The notes beneath the pieces were generated by a model. That model made no database searches. It was not told the DNA's origin and was given only the letters and a program-made list of their open reading frames with translations. 64,000 bases of DNA from Phocoena phocoena (taxonomy: Eukaryota > Chordata > Mammalia > Artiodactyla > Phocoenidae). This document shows, one piece after another, positions 34,476 to 45,765 of this stretch. The stretch's first letter is position 1, and every line of letters begins with the position of its first letter. Where the stretch lies: NCBI RefSeq assembly GCF_963924675.1, contig NC_089234.1, positions 57,206,909 through 57,270,908 of the forward strand. The letters are read 5' to 3'. The translations under genes were made by a program, and so were the position numbers.

Positions 34476-36874
34476 CTCAAGTAACTTTACAGTCTGCGAA
34501 GCACCTTCACATACACCATTTTGGGCGCATTGTGCCAAGTACCTCAATGTTACCCTTAACAGTCTTCACCATTATAATGCATTCCGGGCGCCCAAATGTA
34601 CCTTCCGGTCAGTTGTTTAATGCAAAGAATTCACAAGAAGTATTGCATATGGAATAGCCAAGAGACCTTTGGAATAAACAACGTGAATTTTTAAGCTTTT
34701 TTGTGGGCAGATAATTTACTCAGGCTGGTTGCTTAGAGAGCAGTTCAGTCCCTACTGAGCTGTTTTCTGGTCATCCCTTCTATTACAACCAGCTGGAAGG
34801 AGAAATAGAGACGTGTCATCTGTTGGTGTACAGCTTGATCTGTCAGGCCATGCAGATCAGAAAGCTTTAGATCAAAAGCATGTGGCAAAGGAGCATCAGT
34901 ATTTATTAGTCTTCCAGGTTTACAAGCAAGTATAGTCAGAGGAAAAGAACAAAAGACACTGTACACGCACAAACATAATCAAGCTTGGAAGTGAGAACTC
35001 AAAGAAACTCATTATTGGTACAAATGATAACGGTAGCTTATTGAGATGGTTCAGAATCTCCCGGTTCTCACAATAACAGCTAAGTCAACTTCATGAACCT
35101 GTGTTTTGTTCTTGAACTGTGCAGGCTACGTGTGAGTGAGGTTGCAGAGATTCTGTGGCCAAACACAGCTTCAACACGGTGAGGTAAAGAAGCCACCAGA
35201 TAAAGCACAATTTTTGGTTTTTGGCTGTAGACTCCTAAATTAATAAATACTGGTACCCTGAACGTAGTTGCATGGCTGGCAAAGCCAGCTCCAAGGATAG
35301 GAACCCCCTAGTAGGAGAATCAGATGGTTCAGTAATGCTGATGAGGGAGGATGTTAAAAGCCCCAGACAGCCTTGAAGTTCTTCTCTCTGTTCAAGAGTC
35401 TCCTTGAGGCATAAGCATTCTTGGGTGAATTTCCTTGAGAAGAAGCTCAGAGGAAGGAAATAATGCAGATTCTAGTTTCACGTGTTTCCCTTCCGTTCAG
35501 GTCCTTGCCTTGTAAGAACAATACTGGCTTTCAAAAGTATTTTGGCAATTGTATCTCCAGTTGGAGAATCAGGATATCTATCATCAACATTTTAGATGGT
35601 AGCCCAGCTGAGAGCTGAGAAATCTGGGTCTCCATGAGGCTACAGATATTCCTAGAGCAACGGAAATACTGAGCTGAAGCTCCTTAATGGGAAATGCCAT
35701 TCAATTAGTGAAAACAAATTGACACATTAACAGCTATTTATCAGTTTGGGCAAGGTCAAATATGCCGCCCCCATCTAACGCCCACTTATTGCAGAGCTCT
35801 TCTGAGCTATGAATTCACGGGTAGGACCATTAGGTCACAGAGGACATAGATTTGTTTTGGCCAGTATTTCCAGATTTCTCCAAATGGCTGCATCCGTCTC
35901 ACCTTCCACCAGCAGCGCGCAAAGGTTCCAGTTTCTCCTCATCTCCAAATAAGGCACCAAGAAATTCCACAAAATGTTTTATCTATGAAAGGGCTGAGCT
36001 CCACACTACAAAAAGCCTGCCCTAAACCCATTCTCGTTTTACCTGGTAAAATTTAAATTTCTAAACAATGATTGATGGTTCTGGTGGGCATATTTATAAA
36101 GGAGCTTAGTCTTGAGCAAAGCAGGTGAAAGAACTATTATTAGCTATGCTTAGGCTTCATGAGCCACCAGAAGCAGAGCATAAATCGAGTCAGGGCTCTT
36201 GTGATGTTTTCTTCAGAACAAAAGCCTCTCAGCCTATGATTCCAAGGAAGAGGAATGACTGACAAAGTCTTCAATGTGCTGCATGGTAGGAATAAAAGGT
36301 AACAAGATTTACTACTATCTCAGGGTAGAGATTGTAATCAGTTATTTTCCAGTAGTACCTAAGAATGTTTTGCATAGTACCTGTTACTGATCAGCCTTAA
36401 TTTTCAACAGGTTCCCAACTCTGTCACAACAGAAGTTTGGGAAGGGAGGCCTCAAAAACAAGTAAGGCCTGAGCAAATCCCCAACAACAACATGTTAGCC
36501 TTTTCTGGCAAAAACAAAAGTGGTTGGGATAAACCCTGACAGCCCTATGTCATTGCAAACCTCAACTACAATACCCAAAAGTAATAAAGCAGGAACTTAA
36601 ACAAAACCGAGCATTCTAAAAGACTCTGGAGAAACTTCTCCTTGTGCAGAAATCAGATGGCTGTGTAGACAAAGGACCTTCTGATACTAGGCTTAATTCC
36701 CCTTGTCTTTGACTTTGAGACCTCAACAGAGGGTCTCATTTCTTTGAACAAAGGAAGGCTACTGAACTGGCAACCCACTCTCAGATAGCAAGGCCATCAG
36801 GTTAGTGCAGATAAAAAAGAGTTCCTACCTAGCTGCCGGAGGCATATCCCAGACATACATTAAACAAAGACCTA
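34476..36874. other. Unique sequence, nothing recognised
   Basis: About 2.4 kb without a recognisable repeat family or coding exon, and few open frames longer than 60 codons. May contain noncoding elements. Nothing specific can be named. Confidence 0.45.
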
Positions 36875-36985
36875 CTATAATCCTGTTACTCTGCAAATAT
36901 TTAGCTATGTAACCTTGGGGAAACTACTCAGCTTCCCTAAGACTCAGTTTCCTCATTTCAAGGCATGAAGGTAAAGGCTAAGTCA
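36875..36985 (+). repeat. MIR fragment, sense
   Basis: 'agctatgtaaccttggggaaactactcagcttccctaagactcagtttcctcatttcaag' is the MIR core. Confidence 0.85.
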
Positions 36986-37589
36986 CCATGGTGTTGGCAG
37001 GTCCCAAGGAGACAAGAGGTGGCCACCGACAGTACCGAGTACACAGGCCTCACGGGTAAGGGCTATGCACACAGCTCTACAAACAGGTGAGACGGAGACT
37101 TACATACGGGTTCTACCAACTCATGCACAAATTTTACTTATTCGTTCACACTTACACATCATGCACCAAAATGCTCATATATGCATTCACCAACCCCCGC
37201 CCCCACACACACAAGTCTGTCCCATCCACATTTGTGAAAGGCTTTGTCACCATTTTTCTTCCCTGGTCACACTCACGGTGCACTGTGTTGTAGGGTACTG
37301 CCCTGCCCCCAGGGCACCAAGGTCTCTCTGATCGTGGATGGTGGTAGAGCTAAAAAGAGCCCAGATTGCATCCAAAGCTAACTCTTACTTGGGCATCACA
37401 GAACTTTGGAGAGCTAGAATCTTCTGATTCTAGAACCTTTTTTTTTTTATTGCCGCCATCTTTCCTTCAAAGAAAATCTCACCCAGGGACGCTGAATTAA
37501 AGCAGACACAGGTAACACTGCACCTGTCAGAATGGGGTGGGTCTCCGGAGACCTGTTTATTATTTTCCCCTCCCCAGGTGACCCTGAGA
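36986..37589. other. Unique sequence, nothing recognised
   Basis: T run at 37438-37449. No feature recognised. Confidence 0.45.
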
Positions 37590-37760
37590 TCCTACCACAG
37601 AGCCACTGGGTTCCAGGCAACACCCTTCATTTATACACGGAGGAAGTGGGGTCCAAGGCAATAGAGTGAATCACTCAGGGCCACGCGAGTGGTTTGTGCC
37701 CGGGCAGAGCCTAAAACCTAGATCTACAGACTCAAAAGCCACCACTCTTTCCCCCGAGTT
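37590..37760 (-). repeat. MIR fragment, antisense
   Basis: 'catttatacacggaggaagtggggtccaaggcaatagagtgaatcactcagggccacgcgagtgg' followed by 'agcctaaaacctagatct' follows the antisense MIR order. Confidence 0.6.
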
Positions 37761-38374
37761 GCCAAAATATAGCCATCTAAATATCAGCATTTATATTAAG
37801 CATTAAATCCATTTTACTAAACAGTAACTACCCTCGCTGTATATGATACACCAAGCTTTAGGTGTCAACTAACTTGACTTACTCTCCCTTTCATTGCCCT
37901 TATATCTTGCTTAATAAGACATTTTATTCAGATACTGCTGAGGTAATAAAGAAAGAAGCGTGGTTGCCAAATGTACTGCCATTTTTATTTTTAGCTTCAC
38001 TGGAGTAAGGGGTTATTTTCTTGTGAAAAGGATGAAATGCAGCTGCCGGCCTTTTAAATCGTATCACGCAATCCTGCCTTTGCCCAAGCAACAGATTTCC
38101 AGATAACTGCAGCAATCTTCTCGAAGTGTAAAAAACCAAAACCAAAAAAAAAAAAAAAAAAAAACAAACCAAAAAAAACCAGCCACTGCCACCCTTCCCC
38201 AGACCCTGCCCAGCCTCAATTGGAAAGCATCAGCAAGAAGGGCTATTTGCACCCACCCCATGAATCTGCTGACACCTGCCCCACGAGAACTAGGAGGCCA
38301 CGCTTCAGGCTCTGCTGCAGCCAACAGTGCAAAGCTCTGGCACTCCCTACGTAGTTAAAAATATATGATGATGA
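37761..38374. other. Unique sequence with A-rich tract
   Basis: The A-rich tract 38128-38180 (an A run at about 38142-38164 and 'ccaaaa' words) has no retroposon body in front of it that I can identify. Confidence 0.45.
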
Positions 38375-38640
38375 TGGTGACCATGATGTCATTAAGCTAA
38401 CCTTCACTGAGTGGTTATCACAGGTGATGTGCTAAGTGCTTTATCTCATTTAATTTTCACAGTAACCCTAGGAGGCAGGTACTATTACTATCACCATTCC
38501 ACAGATGAGGACCTTGAGGCATAGAGAGGTTAAACAACTCACCCAAGGTTACCAATTAGTATGCGGTAGAGGCAGGATTTGAACCCAGGCCTGCTGGGCC
38601 TCGCAGCCTGCACTTAGAACAAGTACACTGACCTGCCTTG
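38375..38640 (-). repeat. MIR, near full length, antisense
   Basis: 'gatgtgctaagtgctttatctcatttaattttcacagtaaccctaggaggcaggtactatta', 'tccacagatgagg' and 'aacccaggcctgctggg' give tail, core and head of MIR in reverse. Confidence 0.9.
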
Positions 38641-38642
38641 TA

Positions 38643-38805
38643 AAGAGCTGAGGCTGGTGTCAGCAGACCTGAGTTCGAATCTACCCCTCCGTTTACCAGC
38701 TGTGTGCCCTCGGGCAAGTAGCTTAACCTTTCTGAGCTTCACTTTCTTCAAATGTAAAATGGACACAGCATCACCAGCTTGCAGTCTCATGGTGGGGAAT
38801 GTGTC
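38643..38805 (+). repeat. MIR, sense, abutting the preceding antisense MIR
   Basis: 'agacctgagttcgaatctacc', 'accagctgtgtgccctcgggcaagtagcttaacctttctgagc' and 'tcaaatgtaaaatggac' are MIR head and core. With 38375-38640 it forms a head-to-head pair. Confidence 0.88.
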
Positions 38806-40224
38806 TTGCTCCCTGGCCTCAAGTCAGGAGGTCCTTCCTTTAACACTTAAATTCTGCGCTCGGGGCTACCTCAAATTAATGAAAGGAGCTGAGTTCTGGT
38901 GCAAGAGTAAGCATACCATAAAAAGTAGGGTGGAAGAAGGAAGGGGCGAGAAGGAGGAGAAATTGTCTAGCTATGGGTACCTCCGACACACACATGGAAC
39001 CAGCAGCTGAGGGACAAGACAAGCTGATCTGTACTTAACAGTTTTACAGTGGATGATATGATGTTTCACACTTGGGATCTGTACATTCCCGGGAGCTAGA
39101 ATAAGGACCAGTGGAAGGAAGGTGCAGAGGAATACACCTGACTCATCCTAAGAACAAACTCCCTACTGGTCTCAGCTAATTTGGTGTCCCTGGAGGTAGT
39201 GAGTTCCCTATCCCTGGAGACCCCCGAGAACAGACACTGAAGAGTTCCGTTAAGCTCCATCCATTCCAAACCTGAAATTCTATGATTCAAGAATCGAAAT
39301 CACAATGACGTCCCTGTAAATCCAACTTGCGATGAGCTGTGTCGCTGCACAGCTTTTAGATCTGCTGCAGCCAGAGTGCGGTGTGGGACACTGGGTAGGC
39401 TTCTTGAAAATCACACCAAGCCAATCTGGCTGTCACAAGATGCTGTGTGTCTTCTGGTGTAGAACTCCGGAATGGTTCCCTCCCCTCCTGGTATCAGATA
39501 GGATTAAAAACAGACCAGAGCTTCCCAGGAGAAAAAACAAGATCTCCTGCTGGGGGAGGTAAACAGCCCACTGAATAGAAAGCCACTCTGCTTGTTTACA
39601 GCGGAAGTTACAGGCCTGGGAAAGCAGGATTACACGACCCAGCACTGAAATGTGGTGGCACAGGCTGTAACTCACAAGACAAGCCTGGCCGAATTGGAGG
39701 AGGTGGGTGCATTCCCAAGTGGTCATTTATGCCCACAAATACCCGACTCATTAATCCATTTAATGAGCAGTTTCCTACTACACTGTGTGAATTTGTGATA
39801 AAAAGAAGGGCAGGCCACCAGCTCACATCTCCAGCCAGGCCCCCGGAAAACCAGGAGCAGAGGTCCCCATCTTCTGGAACGTGGTTTATCACAACCTAGA
39901 ATCGAACGCTGTGTGTAGGTATATATTTGTCTTCCGAGCACGAGACTAAAACTTTCAGATGAGTGTTTTTATTCTGCCTCTGTGACCACGACAGCCCTGC
40001 CTGCCATCCTTTGGTCTTTCCCTGTCCTAGCTCTCTTTTAACACTGGTAACAGCACACGGAAGATCACTCTGGGGCCTTGCTCCTCCCTAGACAGCTCAC
40101 TCTGCTCCGCCTGTTGCTGAGGCCTAATTTTAATAAAATCCTTCCCAGAATGCATTAGACACACAAAAATAACAGAGATGAAACACGAGTCAACCTGGCA
40201 TCTAAGTATGTTCGCACACACATA
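38806..40224. other. Unique sequence, nothing recognised
   Basis: No repeat or exon supported. Confidence 0.45.
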
Positions 40225-40485
40225 GCACACTGATGCAAAGCATGGACTGTGCTCCCAGAGTCTGAATCCTAGTTCCACCACTTCCTTGCTGTGTGACCTT
40301 GTACAGGTTACTTAACCTCTCTGGGCCTCAGACTCCCAAGTCTGCAAAGTGGCATTATTAATAGAACCTACCTCATAAGGTCGTTAGGGGAGTTAAATGG
40401 GTTAATGTATATAAGCATTCAGAATGCTGCCTGGCACAAAATAAGTGCTTATATAAGTGTTCACTGCTGCTGCTTACTACTACTA
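40225..40485 (+). repeat. MIR, near full length, sense
   Basis: 'catggactgtgctcccagagtctgaatcctagttccacc', 'tgctgtgtgaccttgtacaggttacttaacctctctgggcctcag', 'cataaggtcgttaggggagttaaatg' and 'ctgcctggcacaaaataagtgctt' cover head to tail. Confidence 0.93.
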
Positions 40486-40969
40486 TCACCACCACCTCTG
40501 CTTCCGCAACTGGCGAAGCCGTTTCCTGGGAAAGAAGTCTCCCTTCCAAACTATTATAGCAAATCTATAATTGTATTTTAGGGGGCTGTACTCAGTTTAA
40601 GAATTTAGATGGTTCTCAGAACATGTTTTTTTAAGGTTAGATACACAAAATATTTTTAGTATGATAAACTACCATATTCCAACCCTTCCTAGACTCTTAA
40701 GGCTCTCAAGCAACTGTGGCAATTAAATCGTAAAGACGTGATGTGTGTTACGGAGGAAGTACTCTGAGGCCTGACATAAAAATGTTCATTACCAGCCAGG
40801 CCCCTGCAAGATGACCAAATTAACCTCACTGCCAGAAGTATATTAAGGAAGAATAATAAATTATTCAAAACCTATTGCTGATAGAGCAAAAAAATATTTA
40901 TGGAAAAATCATCAGATTATTGCCTTTTAATCATGATCCTGTTGGACGGCTAAAGTGGTAAGTCCTCAC
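40486..40969. other. Unique sequence, nothing recognised
   Basis: AT-rich. No repeat or exon recognised. Confidence 0.45.
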
Positions 40970-41048
40970 GAAGCACACTGGCGGAAGATAAGGTAGTCCC
41001 AGAGTGACTTGCTATCAGTGGTGTCCCTGGGAGAATGGACAGCATAAC
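40970..41048 (-). CDS. Very weak candidate exon, product unknown
   Basis: On the minus strand an excellent acceptor (a long pyrimidine tract ending TTTTTCTTCCCTTCAG) sits just before 41048, and a usable donor GTGAGG begins at 40969. The 79 nt between can be read in two frames without a stop. One begins V-M-L-S-I-L-P, the other Y-A-V-H-S-P-R and contains SLWDYLIFRQ. Neither is recognised. The exon is short, the donor is not ideal, and no linked exon was found, so chance or a noncoding RNA exon is as likely. It shares strand with the candidate at 7091-7289, but the reading phases do not prove a link. Confidence 0.15.
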
Positions 41049-41050
41049 CT

Positions 41051-41629
41051 GAAGGGAAGAAAAACTCAGGAGAAGAGGCTGGAGATCTGAAAAGCCAGAA
41101 ATAAGCCAAGGCGCGCCTAGGCGTCCGTGCGAGAAAGCCACCCACTCCTCCATTTGGCCTGGCATGCTACCTTCTCTTAGATCACCCTTCTCTTGAAAGG
41201 CACAGCAACACCCCCGGCCCCTCCAGTTTATTAACTCACTGGCCCTTGAGATCGAGGGAGAAAAAATAATAGAAAAGCAAATTTTCAGAAAGCCACAGGA
41301 GCAGCCTCCCCAGGCCACTGTCTGCCCGTGCTCTCCGGCACTTCTCCCCTTCCCCACCCAACCCCGTTCCCTGGCTCTAACTCTACGCCAGGTTCCCTTC
41401 CTCTTTCAGCAAGGCTGAGCAAAGCTGACAGGCGGATTCCTTTGCTTTTCAGGGTATTAAAGCCACTTTCCCGCTCTGACAGCCTGTTCTACTCTCTGCC
41501 ACCTTACAGCTCCGGCTTCACACTCCTCTGGGCAGCCAGTCCTTCCTGACAGACCACTGTCACTTCCCATCATCCTCTCTGTAGATCCTGTTCTCTCCCC
41601 CTCAGCACGCATCCCGACTTTCCAACCAA
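41051..41629. other. Unique sequence, nothing recognised
   Basis: Pyrimidine-rich on the plus strand from 41330 to 41620. No feature assigned. Confidence 0.4.
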
Positions 41630-42960
41630 TGCAATTATTTTTTTTGACAAGCCATCCATCAGTTTTAACTTTAAAAGCACTTTCTGCTGATATCCATTGT
41701 TAAATCCTTTGCTTTTTTATGGCGCTTGCATGAGAGAATATGATATCAGACATTCAAACTACCAAACCATGTAAATTTACTTTGTTCTCAGCTATGTTTC
41801 CAATTTCACGTCCAATTTTTCGGTACATTATGCGTAGTTGTTGTGCTTAATATGATGTTGTCAAATCCCATTAAAGTTCACTGCATTGCACGGCTTTAAA
41901 AACAGGTTACAATTTGCATTCTATAAAGAAAGGAAGGAGTGCAGTCTGAAGTCAAGCTGAATCTTATTAAAATTATCTGTTCAATTGTTACATTTGTAGA
42001 TGGAGTAATTTTGAGGCATTAGCTGAGACACATATGAAAATGTCAGGGTGCCAACTAACGACAATGAGAGCAAAAGGAATATCTCTGTGAAACTCAATAA
42101 AGCTCCTTTGCTGGTGACATAAATTTGATGATAATCCGAGGAAATGAATAAGGGACCATCCCGTTTGAATAGGAATTACCTTTTCTATTAAATCACTTTG
42201 GTGTGTTTCCACTTGGCCTACATCTTGGTCCTAGGCCACAGTGAGTCTCTGGAGACTTATTCCAATACAAGGAGGTAGGGAGACACGCAAAGGAGGAGAA
42301 TTCGTACAACAGAAGGTCATTCCTTCGAAGGGCACCATACTTGGAGGAGACTTAAGACATCCTAAAAAAAGAGTCTTTAAAAATATTTTCTTCCTTTTTG
42401 GAACAAGCACAGAGAACAGAGCAATTCCATGTACCAGTAGCACATGGATTGCTGCACTGATCTACTGCCAGATCTCTGAGCACAGGAGACTCAAGGGGGA
42501 ATACACTTGGGGTGCTGCCGGGATGGACGGGGGATGTACAGGAAGGACTGGAGACTGGGATTTATGAGACTGGAACCAGTAACGTCAAGTGATTTCTAGG
42601 GGTTTTCCTCTCCCATGGAGTTCCCAGATCAGCAGCTGTATTTCTGACAGCACTGATTTCCCCACGTCTTGTCATTAAATCTCGTCTCCGATTTTAAAGG
42701 TATCCATCACCGGCACTGAACAGAATTATGCCATTAGGGGCATTATTAACTGAACCATTGATTTCACGGACTATAACAAGTTGAATTTTTGTTTCACACA
42801 CCAAAAGTATTCCCAGTGCAGACATCTACGCCCCCTCCAAAGTTATTTTATTAAGGACATCATAATTTTAATTTTTCCAATGCAGTCAGTATTTAGGTAA
42901 GCCACGATGATAAAGAATAAAATTCAGTGACTGTGGAAGATGTAATGAGGTGCTAAGGAA
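41630..42960. promoter_or_regulatory. Repeat-free AT-rich block, possible regulatory DNA
   Basis: No recognisable repeat over about 1.3 kb. Contains a reverse POU octamer ATTTGCAT at 41912-41919, and many TAAT/ATTA words in 41950-42190 and 42670-42880 ('gccattaggggcattattaac'). Composition suggests developmental noncoding DNA. No direct proof. Confidence 0.3.
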
Positions 42961-42999
42961 GTTGGTGCTGAGGCGGGGAGAAAAGGGCAGAGTGTGTTT

Positions 43000-43200
43000 T
43001 AGGTGAAGCTCAGATGATGACTTGCTGTGTGACTTTAGGAAAGTCACTTAACCTCTCTGGGCCCTCACTTTTCTATTGGTAAAATGAGGATAAATATTCC
43101 TTATAGGTATTGTAAAAATTGAATGAGCTAATCTATGGATAGTACTCTGCTTATTCTGGCACATTGTTAGAGTTTGACAAACACGGGGTATCATCATCCT
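43000..43200 (+). repeat. MIR, sense
   Basis: 'cttgctgtgtgactttaggaaagtcacttaacctctctgggccctcacttttctattggtaaaatgagg' plus 'ttgaatgagctaatctatgg' and 'ggcacattgttagag'. Confidence 0.9.
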
Positions 43201-43880
43201 CACCACCACCACCACCAATAATAGGTAAAGAACAGAGAAAGAAAATAACATAGAAAGAAGAGGGGAAGAAAAAGCCCTATCAAGAGGTCTAGGCTGGAGA
43301 TGAAAACGAGTATTTGGGCTAGATGCAAGGAGAGTAAATAGCTTTCAATTCTCCCGATAAATCTGGTCATTTGGTGGCTACTTTCAGAACACTGTTGAGA
43401 AAGATTCTGAGGCCTCATCCAAATTCTGGGAAAAGAGTCCTTCAATCAATAACTTACCCCCATGGTGAGCAGTTCAGGGTGACATAAAACATGGAAGTTG
43501 AAAAACCAGCCATTAATGCTGGGACGCTGCATCAAAGGGTAAACATAGGGCACAGGTGGAAATCAGAGCGAGGAGCCCCCGGTTCACCACACAGATGAAA
43601 AGGATGTGGCAGAAGGCAGCTTCCAAACTGACCAGTAAGAACCAAGCAAACAGATGATGGGGCTTCCAACAAGGACAATGCACACCCTTCTCCTGGTCTC
43701 AGGTACGTGATCAGTGCATTTATGCCCACCAAGCAAGGTCATCTCAACCACTCTGACCTATCAAGAAAGGCAAACCCAACCAAATCCCATGTTGTCAGGC
43801 CTGGGAAGAAGGAAAGAGACCATTAAAGTGGCCACAATTTAAATCTTCAGAGTAGGATTAACTCTTCCTTCTCAACATGA
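43201..43880. other. Unique sequence after a short (CAC)n run
   Basis: (CAC)n at 43199-43216, then nothing recognised. Confidence 0.45.
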
Positions 43881-43971
43881 AAGATCCGCCAGTCCCGTGC
43901 GCCACAACTAAGACCCGGGATAGCCAAATAATTAAATAAATTAATTAAAAAAAAAAAAAAAGATCTGCCAG
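43881..43971 (+). mobile_element. 5'-truncated SINE with target-site duplication
   Basis: A short body at 43893-43959, 'tcccgtgcgccacaactaagacccgggatagccaaataattaaataa' plus an A tail, resembles the 3' part of a cetartiodactyl tRNA-derived SINE. It is flanked by AAGATCCGCCAG (43881-43892) and AAGATCTGCCAG (43960-43971), 11 of 12 identical. The polymerase III promoter region is missing. Confidence 0.8.
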
Positions 43972-44775
43972 AAAAGGAGGAATTGGTCCTAAAAAGTAGT
44001 TCACTTGACGGAACATGGAAGGAAAGAAGGCAGATGCCGTGAATTGTCCCCATTGTTGCAAACTCTGGCCTCCCTGGTGGGGAGGAGACAGACATCAACT
44101 CTGAATAAAGGCTTGTTAGAATTTTACATTTGGTTTTTCTTACTCACCCCAGCAGAAGGAACAGAAAAGAAAGAGGCACAAAAGGAAAAGAGGAGAGTCA
44201 ATGGAGAGACAAGGGACAGAACAATTGGAGGATGAAGGAGTTTACTTCTAAGGTACATGAACACGTCTGGATGACAGAAAATGGGGGCGGGGCAATGGAA
44301 TAGGAAGCTTATCAACATTAAATTCCTTGTCTGCAAGGATCAGAAAGAAGAAAGCCATAGGGAAACCCGGTTTGAAGAAAACTTCCTCACAAAAAGAGCT
44401 CTTCAAAATTTTAGATCTTGAAAATAAAACACACTTCAGTTTGGTTTTAAACGAACTTTTGAAGAGCCTCACTCTTACCCCAGGAAGTCCCTCTGGGATC
44501 TGAAGGACAGACACATCTGTACATGGGTGTGTGCATGCCTCTGGACATACACACACAGTTTTCACCTCAACTGGAGATCACCGGCGACTGCTCAAAAATT
44601 CCTCCAGATTGCCTCCTACACAAGTAGAGATTCAGCCCTACACACTCTGCCCAGTGAAAATATTTCATAGCATAAATTCCCCTGTTAAAGGGTAATTAGC
44701 CCTACACATCATCCTTTCCTCCCCTGAATGGCTGGAGAACAGAGTAGACGTAGAACCAGGCTGACATTTGCCACA
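43972..44775. other. Unique sequence, nothing recognised
   Basis: No repeat family or exon supported. Confidence 0.45.
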
Positions 44776-44922
44776 TCCTGACCTGTATTTGCTTTTTGTT
44801 TCCGTTTTTGGTCGGCCTGCAGGGTCTTAGGTCCCCGACCAGGGATGGAATCCCGGGCCGCAGCAATGAGAGCACAGAGTCCCAACCACTGGACCACCAG
44901 GGAATTTCCTGACCTGTATTTG
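44776..44922 (-). mobile_element. CHR-family SINE, antisense, perfect 16-bp target duplication
   Basis: Flanked by TCCTGACCTGTATTTG at 44776-44791 and 44907-44922. On the minus strand the body (about 44906-44792) begins 'aattccctggtggtccagtgg', giving the polymerase III A box TGGTCCAGTGG, and has the B-box-like 'gggattccatccct'. It continues through 'ggtcggggacctaagaccctgcaggcc'. The short length and the tail (an A-rich stretch with interruptions) fit a CHR-type SINE. Confidence 0.9.
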
Positions 44923-45065
44923 TATTCATCTTTCTACACATCTCTGTCCTGTCTACCACCAGAGCAGACACCCTTAGAGAACAAAGACCATGTATTACAC
45001 TACTTTATGACCCAGTCTTGAAAACACACCACCCCTTTGAAGTAGGACCTCAACAAATTTATCTG
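44923..45065 (+). repeat. L2 3' end, sense
   Basis: 'ctgtctaccaccagagcagacacccttagagaacaaagaccatgtatta' and 'aggacctcaacaaatttatctg' follow the L2 3' end. Confidence 0.65.
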
Positions 45066-45654
45066 AGGGAGGTAATATCAGTCAGTAATGATTGAACCTA
45101 AAACAGTGCAAAAAGAACCAGGTCTCCAGCAACTTGGCATTTTTGTTTACTTATTGTTTTTCGTTGATTGCCAGATCTCTTATCCTATTAAAGATTTACA
45201 TGTCCGTGGCAGAAATATCCCTGTTTAAATATCTAAAGAGTGACTCCATTTGTTTCTCCCTACATTATTCATTTGATTGGTTTTAAAGTTATTGGATGTG
45301 AGAGGCATTAGACAGACCACACACACAAACAAGCTCCCCTCTCTCTAGGAAATTACTGTAGTGAAACAAGATGGTCCGCCCTTCCTCCCTCACGCCTATC
45401 CCTGGAGGGTGAGATCATGCCTGCAACCGCACCAAGCTGCATACACGGAGAGGAAGCAGCCTTTCCCGGGGATTCGGCAAGTCACCGCGTTTACCGAGCA
45501 CTTCCTACGACTGGTATCGTAAAACCCAGGCTGAGCTTTCTTTTACTCTCTCTTCTCTTTCTTTTGGCTCTTTGAGAATGTGGTAGAAACTCTTAGTGCC
45601 AGAAGGAAGGCGGATCTAGGATGTAGTACTCTGCTAAGGACAAGAGGACATGGA
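45066..45654. other. Unique sequence, nothing recognised
   Basis: A CpG-containing patch at 45365-45525. No feature assigned. Confidence 0.4.
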
Positions 45655-45765
45655 TCCTGGACTCAGATGTGCCATAACCAGCTATGTGACTATCCTTAGG
45701 AATTTTCCTCTCCACACTTCGGCTTCCTCGTCTGTAAAACGCATGGAAAAGGTTGGAGTGGATAC
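45655..45765 (+). repeat. MIR fragment, sense
   Basis: 'aaccagctatgtgactatccttagg' and 'cggcttcctcgtctgtaaaacgc' are the MIR core. Confidence 0.8.
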
